63,368 bases of DNA from Streptomyces sp. LUP47B (lineage in GTDB: Bacteria; Actinomycetota; Actinomycetes; Streptomycetales; Streptomycetaceae), in the NCBI RefSeq assembly GCF_001746295.1, contig NZ_MJAH01000032.1:1-63368 (forward strand). Direction: 5' to 3'. Shown here one piece after another: positions 51,681 through 59,866 of the stretch. The position numbers and the translations under genes were made by a program. The notes beneath the pieces were generated by a model. That model was not told the DNA's origin. It saw only the letters and a list, made by a program, of their open reading frames with translations, and did not search any database. The number at the start of each line of letters is the position of its first letter. The stretch's first letter is position 1.

Positions 51681-52237
51681 GACAGCATCTGAGACACGGC
51701 ACCCCCGGGCCCGTCCCGCTCGCCCCGGCGGCGGCCGACCCGGCCGAGCTGGAGCGCGAGGCCGGGGTGGCCCGCCTGTTCGAGCTGCACTACGCCTCCA
51801 TGCTCCGCCTCGCCGTGCTGCTCGGCGCCGACGACCCGGAGAACGTGGTCGCCGAGGCCTACTACCAGATCTACCGCAAGTGGCGGCGGCTGCGGGACTC
51901 CGAGGCCGCGGAGGCCTATCTGCGCTCCACCGTCTGCAATCTGACGCGGATGCGGATACGGCACCTCCAGGTCGCCCGCAGACACGTCGAGGCCCCGTCC
52001 ACGGAACTCGTCGCCTCCGCCGAGAGCACCGCGCTCCTCCACGACGACCAGCGTGTCCTCGTCGACGCGCTCCAGCAGCTGCCCGCCCGGCAGCGTGAGG
52101 CGCTGGTGCTCAGGCACTGGCTCGGGCTGAAGGAGAGCGAGATCGCCTCGGCGATGGGCATCTCCGGCGGCTCCGTCAAGACCCACACGGCACGCGGCCT
52201 GGCCGCCCTGACCCAGGCGATGGAGGCCCGGCGATGA
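51677..52237 (+). CDS. ECF-type RNA polymerase sigma factor
   Basis: This 186-residue sigma factor has region 2 (LFELHYASMLRLAVLLGADD, then VVAEAYYQIYRKWRRL) and region 4 (LPARQREALVLRHWLGLKES and SGGSVKTHTARGLAALTQAM). No additional domain is present. Its GTG start lies within the symporter stop codon, and its own stop overlaps the next gene (ATGA). Three genes are therefore translated as a unit. The next gene encodes a single-pass membrane protein, the normal place for an anti-sigma factor. The stimulus is unknown. Confidence 0.93.
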   Translation: MRQHLRHGTPGPVPLAPAAADPAELEREAGVARLFELHYASMLRLAVLLGADDPENVVAEAYYQIYRKWRRLRDSEAAEAYLRSTVCNLTRMRIRHLQVARRHVEAPSTELVASAESTALLHDDQRVLVDALQQLPARQREALVLRHWLGLKESEIASAMGISGGSVKTHTARGLAALTQAMEARR

Positions 52238-52512
52238 TGAACGACGCGAGTCCGGACCGCACCGAGCGGGAACTCCAGGAGGCCCTGGCCGCGCTGGCGG
52301 GCGGGGTGCACGCGGCACCCGACGCCTATCGCACGGCACGCGGCGAGTGGCTGCGCCGCGAGCGCCGCCGACGGCTCGTCCTCGCCGTGCTCGTCGCGGT
52401 CGTGTTCGCGCTGGCGACGCTGATCGGTCTGTGGGTGCTGAACCAGACTCCGGCCCATCCGGGGGTGATCTTCTCCGGCACTGCGGCGTCACTCCCCCGG
52501 CCCCACCCCTGA
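52234..52512 (+). CDS. Small membrane protein, candidate anti-sigma factor
   Basis: This 92-residue protein has a 47-residue cytoplasmic part (LQEALAALAGGVHAAPDAYR), one membrane helix at about 48-70 (LVLAVLVAVVFALATLIGLW) and a short outer tail. The cytoplasmic half is helical, Arg-rich near the membrane, and has no zinc-binding HxxxCxxC motif. It could therefore be a non-ZAS anti-sigma factor for the overlapping ECF gene. That link is inferred from gene order only. The ATG overlaps the sigma TGA. Confidence 0.75.
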   Translation: MMNDASPDRTERELQEALAALAGGVHAAPDAYRTARGEWLRRERRRRLVLAVLVAVVFALATLIGLWVLNQTPAHPGVIFSGTAASLPRPHP

Positions 52513-52545
52513 TTGCCGTCTCGACCGGCCGGGAACCCGCTCTCC

Positions 52546-54330
52546 GTGCACCCCCGTATCGAGGACTACGCCCTCATCGGCGACGAACAGACCGCCGCTC
52601 TGGTCGGCATGGACGGCTCCGTCGACTGGCTGTGCCTGCCCCGCTTCGACTCGGGGGCCTGTTTCGCGAGGCTGCTCGGCGACGAGGAGAACGGGCACTG
52701 GCGGATCGCTCCGGAGAACGCCGACCGGTGCACGAGGCGCGCCTACCGCCCCGGCACCCTCGTCCTGGACACCGAGTGGGAGACCGACGAGGGCGCGGTG
52801 CGCGTCACCGACCTGATGCCGCAGCGCGACCTGGCCCCCGACGTCGTACGCGTCGTGGAGGGGCTCCGCGGCCGGGTCACCGTGCGCAGCACGCTCCGGC
52901 TGCGCTTCGAGTACGGCTCGATCGTGCCCTGGATGCGCAGATCCGACGGTCAGCGGGTGGCCGTCGCGGGACCCGACGCGATGTGGCTGCGCAGCGAGCC
53001 CCCGGTACGCACCTGGGGCGAACACCTCGCGACGCGCTCGGAGTTCACCGTCGAGGAGGGCGAGAAGGTCGCCTTCGTCCTCACCTGGCACCCCTCCCAC
53101 GAGCCGCGGCCCCCGCTGACCGACCCCTTCGAGGCGCTCGAGAGCAGCGTGGCCGACTGGCAGGCGTGGGCGGCGCGCTGCCGCTACGACGGCCCGCACC
53201 GGGACGCCGTGGTCCGTTCCCTGATCACTCTGAAGGCGCTCACCTACCGGCCGACCGGCGGCATCGTGGCCGCGGCCACGACCTCGCTGCCGGAGGAGAT
53301 GGGCGGGGTGCGCAACTGGGACTACCGCTACTGCTGGCTACGCGACTCCACCCTTACCCTGGGCGCCCTGGTGCAGTGCGGTTATCTGGAGGAGGCCGAG
53401 GCCTGGCGGAACTGGCTGCTGCGCGCGGTGGCCGGCGACCCGGCGGACCTCCAGATCATGTACGGCCTCGCGGGAGAACGGCGGCTGCCGGAGTTCGAGC
53501 TGCCGTGGCTGTCCGGCTTCGGCGGTTCCAGACCGGTACGCATCGGCAACGCGGCCGTGAAACAGCTCCAACTGGACGTGTACGGCGAGGTCATGGACTC
53601 GCTGTCGCTGGCCCGGCGGGCGGGCCTGCCCGCCAAACCGCACATGTGGTCCCTGCAGAGTGTCCTGCTGGACTTTCTCCGGTCCTCCTGGCGGCAGCCG
53701 GACGAGGGACTGTGGGAGGTGCGCGGCGACCGCCGCGACTTCGTCCACTCGAAGGTCATGGTGTGGGTCGCCGCCGACCGCGCCGTGCGCGCCCTGGAGG
53801 CCTTCCCGGATCTGACCGGCGACCCGGACGGCTGGCGAGCGCTGCGCGACGAGGTGCACCGTGAGGTCTGCGAGAAGGGCTACGACCCCGAACGCAACAC
53901 CTTCACCCAGTACTACGGCTCGCGCGCACTCGACGCGTCCCTGCTGCTGATCCCGCGCGTCGGCTTTCTGCCGCCCGACGACCCCCGTGTCGTCGGCACC
54001 GTAGACGCGGTCCGCACGGAGCTGGACCACGGCGGATTCGTCCGCCGGTACAGCGCCGACGAGACGACGGTGGACGGACTGCCGGGCAGCGAGGGCACCT
54101 TCGTGGTGTGCTCGTTCTGGCTCGCCGACGCGCTCCACATGACGGGCCGTACGAAGGAGGCGCGGGAACTCTTCGAACGGCTGCTGGGACTGGCCAACGA
54201 CGTGGGGCTGCTGTCCGAGGAGTACGACCCCGTGGCCGGCGCCCAGCTCGGCAACTTCCCGCAGGCGTTCAGCCACATCGGACTGGTGAACACCGCCCTC
54301 ACGCTGTACGGCGACGAGGAGGCAGGATAG
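52546..54330 (+). CDS. Glycoside hydrolase family 15 protein
   Basis: This 594-residue protein has a beta-sandwich N-terminal domain and the (alpha/alpha)6 barrel of GH15. Signatures are HPRIEDYALIGDEQTAALVG, ATTSLPEEMGGVRNWDYRYC and VCSFWLADALHMTGRTKEA. GH15 members hydrolyse alpha-glucans or trehalose; the actinobacterial relatives include trehalases. The GTG at 52546 fits the domain start. It lies after the sigma-operon with no terminator between, and directly before an SDR gene (5 bases). Confidence 0.93.
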   Translation: MHPRIEDYALIGDEQTAALVGMDGSVDWLCLPRFDSGACFARLLGDEENGHWRIAPENADRCTRRAYRPGTLVLDTEWETDEGAVRVTDLMPQRDLAPDVVRVVEGLRGRVTVRSTLRLRFEYGSIVPWMRRSDGQRVAVAGPDAMWLRSEPPVRTWGEHLATRSEFTVEEGEKVAFVLTWHPSHEPRPPLTDPFEALESSVADWQAWAARCRYDGPHRDAVVRSLITLKALTYRPTGGIVAAATTSLPEEMGGVRNWDYRYCWLRDSTLTLGALVQCGYLEEAEAWRNWLLRAVAGDPADLQIMYGLAGERRLPEFELPWLSGFGGSRPVRIGNAAVKQLQLDVYGEVMDSLSLARRAGLPAKPHMWSLQSVLLDFLRSSWRQPDEGLWEVRGDRRDFVHSKVMVWVAADRAVRALEAFPDLTGDPDGWRALRDEVHREVCEKGYDPERNTFTQYYGSRALDASLLLIPRVGFLPPDDPRVVGTVDAVRTELDHGGFVRRYSADETTVDGLPGSEGTFVVCSFWLADALHMTGRTKEARELFERLLGLANDVGLLSEEYDPVAGAQLGNFPQAFSHIGLVNTALTLYGDEEAG

Positions 54331-54335
54331 GAGCC

Positions 54336-55091
54336 ATGGATCTTGGACTGAAGGACCGTGTGTACGTCGTCACCGGAGCGACCCGGGGGCTGGGCAACGC
54401 GGCCGCGACTTCGCTGGTCGCGGACGGGGCGAAGGTCGTGGTGACCGGGCGGGAGGAGAAGAGTGCGCTCGCTGCGGCGGCGGAGCTGGGGCCGAACGCC
54501 GTGGGGGTGGCCGTCGACAACGCCGATCCCTCGGCGCCGGAGCGGTTGATCGCCGCCGCGCGGGAGCACTTCGGGGGCTTCGACGGGGTGCTGATCAGCG
54601 TGGGCGGACCGGCGCCCGGGTTCGTCGCCGACAACACGGACGAGCAGTGGCAGGCCGCGTTCGAGTCCGTGTTCATGGGCGCGGTACGGCTGGCCCGGGC
54701 GGCTGCGGCGGAGCTGGAGGCCGGAGGTGTCATCGGGTTCGTGCTCTCCGGGTCCGTGCATGAACCGATTCCGGGGCTGACGATTTCGAACGGGCTGCGG
54801 CCCGGCCTTGCCGGGTTCGCGAAGTCGCTCTCCGACGAACTGGGGCCCCGGGGAATTCGGGTGGTGGGGCTGCTGCCGTCCCGTATCGACACGGATCGGG
54901 TGCGGGAGCTGGATGCGTTGTCCGCGGATCCCGAGGCCACCCGAGCGGCGAACGAGTCCCGGATTCCTCTGCGGCGGTACGGGACGCCTGAGGAGTTCGG
55001 GCGGGCGGCGGCGTTCCTGCTGTCTCCTGCCGCCTCCTATCTGACCGGGGTCATGCTGCCTGTCGACGGGGGCATGCGGCACGGTTTCTAA
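54336..55091 (+). CDS. Atypical SDR-family oxidoreductase lacking the YxxxK motif
   Basis: This 251-residue short-chain dehydrogenase has an intact cofactor motif, VVTGATRGLGNAAATSLV. It ends LTGVMLPVDGGMRHGF like FabG. At the active site, however, the order is FVLSGSVHEPIPGLTISNG then LRPGLAGFAKSL, with no Tyr and no Lys where SDRs have YxxxK. Family members with this exact PIPGL..SN pattern do occur. They may act on a different substrate class or not be reductases. It sits 5 bases after the GH15 gene, and its stop overlaps the AmaP stop by three bases. Confidence 0.85.
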   Translation: MDLGLKDRVYVVTGATRGLGNAAATSLVADGAKVVVTGREEKSALAAAAELGPNAVGVAVDNADPSAPERLIAAAREHFGGFDGVLISVGGPAPGFVADNTDEQWQAAFESVFMGAVRLARAAAAELEAGGVIGFVLSGSVHEPIPGLTISNGLRPGLAGFAKSLSDELGPRGIRVVGLLPSRIDTDRVRELDALSADPEATRAANESRIPLRRYGTPEEFGRAAAFLLSPAASYLTGVMLPVDGGMRHGF

Positions 55092-55666
55092 CTGACCCTT
55101 TCCGCCTTGTGCTTGACGGCGGTCATGCGGACCTCGGCCGGTAGCGAGTCGAGCCCCGCCGAGTTGCGGGCATGGGCCAGGGCCTCTTCCGTCAGGGTGT
55201 TCAGGGCTGTTCCCGGATCCACGTGCGGTTCCAGGTGGAGGCGTACGTGGGTCTCCGGGGCGTCCGGGCGGCCTTTCAGGCCTACCTGGGCCCGTTGCAC
55301 ACCGTCCAACTGGCCCGCGTCGCCTGCCAGTACGGCTTCCAGGGCCCGTCCCCTCAGCAGTGCGCCCTCGCCGTCGCCCGTGTTGACGCGTACCTCCGTG
55401 AGCCGGCGCCTGCGGAGGACCGCGGTCAGCCACCACAGGGTCAGCAGCACCACGAGTGCCAGTGCGGCGATGACGGTGGGCCACCACCAGCCCTCGCCGT
55501 CCCAGCGGGTGCGCTCCGCGTCGCTCAGCAGGACGTCCTTCTCGCCGTCGTGGATCCACCAGGAGGGCGGGTTCAGGCCGAGGCCGACGGCGAGTACCGA
55601 GCCGCCGACGACGAGCAGTACCAGCCCCACCAGGCCGATCAGTACGCGGTTGACGGTCCTGAGCAT
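55088..55666 (-). CDS. AmaP-like alkaline shock membrane anchor protein
   Basis: This 192-residue protein has two membrane helices at about 4-28 (RVLIGLVGLVLLVVGGSVLAV) and 56-77 (VIAALALVVLLTLWWLTAVL). A C-terminal Asp23-like domain follows (LDGVQRAQVGLKGRPDAPET and following). In staphylococci AmaP anchors Asp23 to the membrane. It is the last gene of the operon read from 57442 leftwards. The start at 55666 is only 6 bases beyond the previous gene's stop. Confidence 0.88.
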   Translation of the reverse strand: MLRTVNRVLIGLVGLVLLVVGGSVLAVGLGLNPPSWWIHDGEKDVLLSDAERTRWDGEGWWWPTVIAALALVVLLTLWWLTAVLRRRRLTEVRVNTGDGEGALLRGRALEAVLAGDAGQLDGVQRAQVGLKGRPDAPETHVRLHLEPHVDPGTALNTLTEEALAHARNSAGLDSLPAEVRMTAVKHKAERVS

Positions 55667-55671
55667 CGGCC

Positions 55672-56352
55672 TCAGCCCTTCTTCCTGGTCGTCCGCGCCA
55701 CGTGCACCGACAGGGCGGGGGGCCGGGCCAGGCCCAGTGCCGTGATCGCCTCGGTGAGGGTCACGTCCAAGTCGGCGCGTACGTCGTCCAGTTCGCGGAA
55801 GTGGGAGACGGCGCGGACGTCGGCCTTCTTCCGGCGCATCCGTACGCGAGCGGACTGGACGCCGGCCACCTCCATGGCCCGGTCCCGCAGGACCATCGCG
55901 GCCGCGTCGCGGTGGAGGCCCGCCCGGACGTCCGGATGGGTGCGGCTCATCGGGAGGACGCCGCGCAGACCTGGTGTGGCGGCCAGGACGATCAGCCACA
56001 GGCCCAGGGCCGCGGCGACTCCGGCGCCCACCAGGACCCAGGTGTCGTCCAGGGGGCGTTCGGCGAGTTGCCGGGCGAGCTCGCGGCGCCAGTGCATGGC
56101 CGGCCGGTCGGCCCGGACGGCTGCGATGTCGTACAGGAAGATCCCCGCGACGAGCAGGAGCAGCAGGGCCACGATGCCCGCCGGGATCCTGCGCGCCGAC
56201 CAGAAACGGCGTGCGCCGCCGCCCGCCCCGCCGTCCAGGACGGGTGGTGGTCCGTACGCGGCCGCCGACGCGGACTGGTCGCGCTGGTCCGGTGCCTTCT
56301 CGATGACCGGCAGCCGTTGTGTGGTGCCTTCGGAACCCTGGAGCTCGCTCAT
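55672..56352 (-). CDS. DUF6286-type membrane protein of the Asp23 cluster
   Basis: This 226-residue protein has an N-terminal Gln/Pro/Gly-rich cytoplasmic tail, two membrane helices (IPAGIVALLLLLVAGIFLYD and VLVGAGVAAALGLWLIVLA) and a C-terminal domain (MRRKKADVRAVSHFRELDD) that resembles a divergent Asp23 fold. It overlaps the preceding Asp23 gene by ATGA. No function is known beyond its constant presence in actinobacterial Asp23 clusters. Confidence 0.82.
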   Translation of the reverse strand: MSELQGSEGTTQRLPVIEKAPDQRDQSASAAAYGPPPVLDGGAGGGARRFWSARRIPAGIVALLLLLVAGIFLYDIAAVRADRPAMHWRRELARQLAERPLDDTWVLVGAGVAAALGLWLIVLAATPGLRGVLPMSRTHPDVRAGLHRDAAAMVLRDRAMEVAGVQSARVRMRRKKADVRAVSHFRELDDVRADLDVTLTEAITALGLARPPALSVHVARTTRKKG

Positions 56353-56747
56353 CGCGTCCTCCCCTGTGCCACGCCGTGCGCCTGTGCCTGATGCAGCCGC
56401 TCCACCTGGACGGCGACCTCCGACACCTCCATGCCCACCAACGCGACTACCCGCTCGACCACTTGCTGACGCACCTCGCGGCAACGCGCGCCGATGTCAC
56501 AGGGGTAGTCGAGTTCGAGGTGCATGCGGATCCGGGCGACTCCGCGGTGGACGACGACCCCGGCGTACGGCGGCTGGGCCTCGGCGGGGAGCTGTCCGAG
56601 CGCCTCGCGGGCCGCCTGTCCCGCGACCTTCGCGACCACCCGGTCGGCGATCCTCGTCGCCCCCCGTTCGCCGGGCGGCACGGCGGTCGCGGTCAGGGGT
56701 CTGCGGACCTCGTCCGCCGCGCCTGCCTCACTGCTCACGGACGTCAT
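56349..56747 (-). CDS. Asp23/Gls24-family protein (second)
   Basis: This 132-residue cytoplasmic protein has the Asp23 domain: TRIADRVVAKVAGQAAREAL near the N-terminus and YAGVVVHRGVARIRMHLELD with REVRQQVVERVVALVGMEVS. Asp23 proteins form a film under the membrane and respond to envelope stress. It overlaps the next gene (ATGA) and the previous small gene. The two Asp23 copies of this cluster are diverged. Confidence 0.9.
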   Translation of the reverse strand: MTSVSSEAGAADEVRRPLTATAVPPGERGATRIADRVVAKVAGQAAREALGQLPAEAQPPYAGVVVHRGVARIRMHLELDYPCDIGARCREVRQQVVERVVALVGMEVSEVAVQVERLHQAQAHGVAQGRTR

Positions 56748-56938
56748 CGCGGCCGGTCACGCCGGTCGTCACGGCTGCGGAAGAAGTCGCCGACCTCCAG
56801 GTCCCCCTCCAGGAACCTGCCGACGACGAAGCCGATGGCGCCCAGCGCCGCCACCAACAGGAAGGCGCCGAATCCGCCGAAATAACCTGCGAAGCCCAGC
56901 GCCATGCCGGCGATCATGCCGACCACGGCCATGCTCAT
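56744..56938 (-). CDS. Small membrane protein of the Asp23 cluster
   Basis: This 64-residue protein is mostly two hydrophobic helices (VVGMIAGMALGFAGYFGGFG and FLLVAALGAIGFVVGRFLEG). A charged tail RSRDDRRDRPR follows. It resembles the DUF2273-like small proteins found in Asp23 operons, which may help anchor the Asp23 film. AGGGAG precedes the ATG, and the gene overlaps the next by four bases. Confidence 0.8.
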   Translation of the reverse strand: MSMAVVGMIAGMALGFAGYFGGFGAFLLVAALGAIGFVVGRFLEGDLEVGDFFRSRDDRRDRPR

Positions 56939-56974
56939 CGCGCGCTCCCTAAAGGTCCCTGAAAGTGTGGTCGG

Positions 56975-57442
56975 CTACTGGAGCCGGGTCTCCGGCTCCT
57001 CGTCCTCTTCGTCGGGCAGCTTCACGTCGCTCACCGCGATGTTGACCTCGACGACCTCCAGGCCGGTCATCCGCTCCACCGCGGCGACGACGTTCTCCCG
57101 CACGGCCCTGGCCACGTCGGAGATCGAGACGCCGTAGTCGACGACGATCTCCAGGTCGAGCGCGGTCTGCACCTCGCCGACCTCCACCTTGACCCCGCGG
57201 GTGGCGGACTTCGAACCGCCGGGCACCCGGTCCCGTACCGCCCCGAAGGTGCGGCTCAGCCCGCTGCCCATGGCGTGGACGCCGAGGACGTCGCGTGCCG
57301 CGAGTCCGGCGATCTTCTCCACGACACCGTCGGCGATGGTGGTCCGCCCACGTGTCGCCGCGTCGCCTCCACCGCGCTTGGTGGTCTTCCGCGGCTGCAC
57401 CGACGACTCCACCTCGGTGTTGCTCTGCGTCATGTCGGTCAT
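56975..57442 (-). CDS. Asp23/Gls24-family protein (first)
   Basis: This protein of about 155 residues has the Asp23 domain: TTIADGVVEKIAGLAARDVL and LDLEIVVDYGVSISDVARAV, then NVVAAVERMTGLEVVEVNIA. Its N-terminus is polar and Lys/Arg-rich. The ATG at 57442 is taken because AAAGGGG lies 8 bases upstream. Two earlier in-frame starts at 57448 and 57451 are possible. It heads the five-gene minus-strand operon and shares an 86-base upstream region with the divergent gene at 57529. Confidence 0.9.
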   Translation of the reverse strand: MTDMTQSNTEVESSVQPRKTTKRGGGDAATRGRTTIADGVVEKIAGLAARDVLGVHAMGSGLSRTFGAVRDRVPGGSKSATRGVKVEVGEVQTALDLEIVVDYGVSISDVARAVRENVVAAVERMTGLEVVEVNIAVSDVKLPDEEDEEPETRLQ

Positions 57443-57528
57443 GGCCATCACCCCTTTCGGTCATCCTCCTTCGACCACCGTATGCGCGGTTGCGCGATCG
57501 CGCGCCGGAGATGCGGCAGGCTGGGGTA

Positions 57529-58242
57529 ATGACGGCGGAGCAGTGGGCACGGACGGTGCGGCATCAGCTGGGGCTGGGGCGGCTGCTGCCCCTGGGCGGG
57601 CCGCGCGACGGAGTGTGGATCTCCGAGGAGGTGGCTCAGGGAGTGCTGCGAGCCGCCGTGCGGGACCTACCGGATGTACGGCTCGGCGATGTGCGTATCG
57701 GCCTCGCCGATCCGGAGGACACGCACGAGCCCGCCGTACCGCCGCCGCCGAGCGCGCTGCCGCCCGGCCCGCTGCGGGTCTCGGCGGAGTTCGAGGCCAC
57801 CCCCGCACGGCCGCTGCCGGTGACGGCGGAGCGGCTGCGCACGGCACTCGCCGGAGCGGCGCTGCTGCTGGGGCTGGAGCTCGGCGAGGTGGACCTGCGG
57901 GTGACGGCCCTCGTGGACGAGGACGCGGAACCGTCTCCCGTACGACAGCCCGAGCTGCCGCGTGCCGTGGCGGCGGGGCCGGGCGACGAGGCTCTCGCGG
58001 CCGGCGCCGCGCTGACGGTGCCCGGCGTGGACCGGCTGACCGGACTGCTCGGACGGCCGGTGCACATCGGGGACCGGGAGACCGGGGACGGCTCGCTTCC
58101 GCGCCGCCATGTCCGCGTCGAACTGGCGGTGGGCGCGGGCCGCCGGGCCCTGGACGTGGCCCGGGAGGTCCGCGCCGCCGTGGGAGAGGTGCTGCCGGAC
58201 CGGCCGACGGTGGCCGTGCTGGTGACGGCCGTGGTGATCTAG
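57529..58242 (+). CDS. Conserved actinobacterial protein divergent from the Asp23 operon (so-called P10 family)
   Basis: This 237-residue protein begins MTAEQWARTVRHQLGLGRLL. It contains two similar segments, one around GPRDGVWISEEVAQGVLRAA and one around HVRVELAVGAGRRALDVARE. The second resembles an Asp23 core. Streptomyces homologues are often labelled nucleopolyhedrovirus P10 family, a name with no biological meaning. Its position opposite the Asp23 operon, with a shared short upstream region, suggests coordinated expression. A weak GGGGTA precedes the ATG. The function is unknown. Confidence 0.78.
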   Translation: MTAEQWARTVRHQLGLGRLLPLGGPRDGVWISEEVAQGVLRAAVRDLPDVRLGDVRIGLADPEDTHEPAVPPPPSALPPGPLRVSAEFEATPARPLPVTAERLRTALAGAALLLGLELGEVDLRVTALVDEDAEPSPVRQPELPRAVAAGPGDEALAAGAALTVPGVDRLTGLLGRPVHIGDRETGDGSLPRRHVRVELAVGAGRRALDVAREVRAAVGEVLPDRPTVAVLVTAVVI

Positions 58243-58339
58243 GGCCGGCCCCGCGGATCATGGCGGCGCCGGGGCCCCGGCACGCGCGGCTCGGCCGGTC
58301 CGCACTGCTTTCTTCAGCCGGCCCGATCCGCCGACAGGC

Positions 58340-59152
58340 CTAGTCGCCGACTCCGGCGAGGTCACGCAGCCGGCGGGTCTGGGCCGCCCGCTCGGCGCCG
58401 CGCTGCTCGTCGTAGGTGCGGTCCTGGGCGCCCCGCAGCAGCGCCTTTGTCTCGATGACCGCGTCGCGGGGGGCGGACAGGAGTGCGCCCGCCAGGTCCT
58501 GCACGGCGCCGTCGAGCTGGTCGAGCGGTACGGCGAGGTTGGCGAGGCCGGTGTTCACCGCCTCCTCGGCCGTGACGACGCGCCCGGTGGCGCAGATCTC
58601 CAGCGCCCGGGCGTATCCGACGAGGCCCACCAGGGGGTGGGTGCCGGTGAGGTCGGGGACCAGGCCCAGGCTGGTCTCGCGCATGGCGAACTGCACGTCG
58701 TCGGCGACGACGCGCAGGTCACAGGCGAGGGCCAGCTGGAAGCCCGCCCCGATGGCATGCCCCTGCACGGCGGCGATGGACACGACGTCGCTTCGCCGCC
58801 ACCAGGTGAAGCCTTCCTGGAACTGAGCGATGGCGGCGTCGAGTTCGGCGTCACCACTGCGGGCGAGGTCGATGAACGACGGCTCGCCCTCGATCCCCTC
58901 GGGCGTGAACATCTGCCGGTCGAGCCCGGCGGAGAAGGACTTGCCCTCGCCACGCAGCACCACGACCCGGACGGAGCCCGGCACCAGCCGGCCCGCCTCG
59001 GCGAGCGCTCGCCACAGAGCGGGGCTCTGGGCGTTGCGCTTGGCCGGGTTGGTCAGCGTCACCGTGGCGAGGGTGTCCTCGACGGTGAGCCGTACGCCGT
59101 CCTTGTCGAGCAGGGGAACGAGTTCCTGGCCATCCTGGCTGGACGTCGCCAT
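58340..59152 (-). CDS. Enoyl-CoA hydratase/isomerase family protein
   Basis: This 270-residue crotonase-fold protein hydrates or isomerises acyl-CoA substrates. The oxyanion-hole segments are GKSFSAGLDRQMF and AAVQGHAIGAGFQLALACD. The later MRETSLGLVPDLTGTHPL carries the residues that usually include catalytic Glu. Substrate is unknown. GGAGGCG precedes the ATG at 59152. An upstream in-frame extension is rejected. It stands alone and is separated from the HTH gene by 130 bases. Confidence 0.92.
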   Translation of the reverse strand: MATSSQDGQELVPLLDKDGVRLTVEDTLATVTLTNPAKRNAQSPALWRALAEAGRLVPGSVRVVVLRGEGKSFSAGLDRQMFTPEGIEGEPSFIDLARSGDAELDAAIAQFQEGFTWWRRSDVVSIAAVQGHAIGAGFQLALACDLRVVADDVQFAMRETSLGLVPDLTGTHPLVGLVGYARALEICATGRVVTAEEAVNTGLANLAVPLDQLDGAVQDLAGALLSAPRDAVIETKALLRGAQDRTYDEQRGAERAAQTRRLRDLAGVGD

Positions 59153-59282
59153 GGGGCGCCTCCGATGAGTGCGGTCATCCTCCGTGCCGCAGGACGGCAC
59201 AGCTAAGTGACTGCACAGTAACCACCCGGTCAGTCAGCCGACCGACCGGGTGGCCACCATCGAAGCCGATGGGCCGCCCGGT

Positions 59283-59504
59283 TCAGGACGATGCGGCCTT
59301 CTTGCCCCGCGTCGCTCCGCCACGCCCACGAAGCGTGACGCCCGATTCGCTGAGCATCCGGTGCACGAAGCCATACGAGCGGCCGGTTTCCTCGGCCAGT
59401 GCTCGAATGCTCGCACCGGAGTCGTACTTCTTCTTCAGGTCTGCCGCGAGCTTGTCGCGCGCGGCGCCGGTTACCCGGCTGCCCTTCTTCAGAGTCTCGG
59501 CCAC
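59283..59504 (-). CDS. Small helix-turn-helix protein
   Basis: This 73-residue basic protein contains a Hin/resolvase-type helix-turn-helix: YDSGASIRALAEETGRSYGF then VHRMLSESGVTLRGRG. The N-terminus is Lys-rich and the C-terminus ends in GGATRGKKAASS. It is very likely to bind DNA. It is well conserved in Streptomyces, with no known target. GAGGAGG lies 6 bases before the GTG at 59504. The 362 bases upstream hold repeats that it might bind. Confidence 0.88.
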   Translation of the reverse strand: MAETLKKGSRVTGAARDKLAADLKKKYDSGASIRALAEETGRSYGFVHRMLSESGVTLRGRGGATRGKKAASS

Positions 59505-59866
59505 CCGTGCCTCCTCATGGGAAGTGCGCTCTGGTCTCCTCATGATCACCCCTCCGGGGCGCGATGGCCACCCATTCGGCAAGGTCCGTAAGACAGGGTT
59601 TTGACGACAGGAGCGCATCCCCACAAGCGGAATCTGTAATTCCACCGAGAGCCGTTCGTACCGCCGAACGGGTTCCTTTGTGAAATACCAGGTCAGCGAC
59701 GTACGACGGCCGAGCCCTTGTCGATAAAGGACTCGGCCGTGAAATCGATGTAGGACACACCTCGGTACGAGGAGATCTCACACAGATGATGGATCACCGG
59801 TGGGCCGAATGATCCATACGCCGTGGATCACGCCGTGGATCACGCTTTCGATCAAGCGGCACTTAC
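59505..59866. repeat. Repeat-rich gap: hairpin, inverted repeat and direct repeats
   Basis: No gene is supported in this 362-base gap. It contains a hairpin at 59706-59740, arms ACGGCCGAG and CTCGGCCGT with further CCTT/AAGG pairing. It has an inverted repeat ATGGATCA/TGATCCAT at 59789-59817. Two exact direct copies of ACGCCGTGGATC lie at 59818-59829 and 59830-59841, followed by a third imperfect copy ACGCTTTCGATC. The gap lies downstream of the ABC-F gene and upstream of the HTH gene, both minus strand. Confidence 0.6.

Noticed and set aside
59515..59781. An 88-codon minus-strand frame between HTH and ABC-F genes
   Set aside because: There is no ribosome-binding site, codon bias is poor and it contains structural repeats instead.
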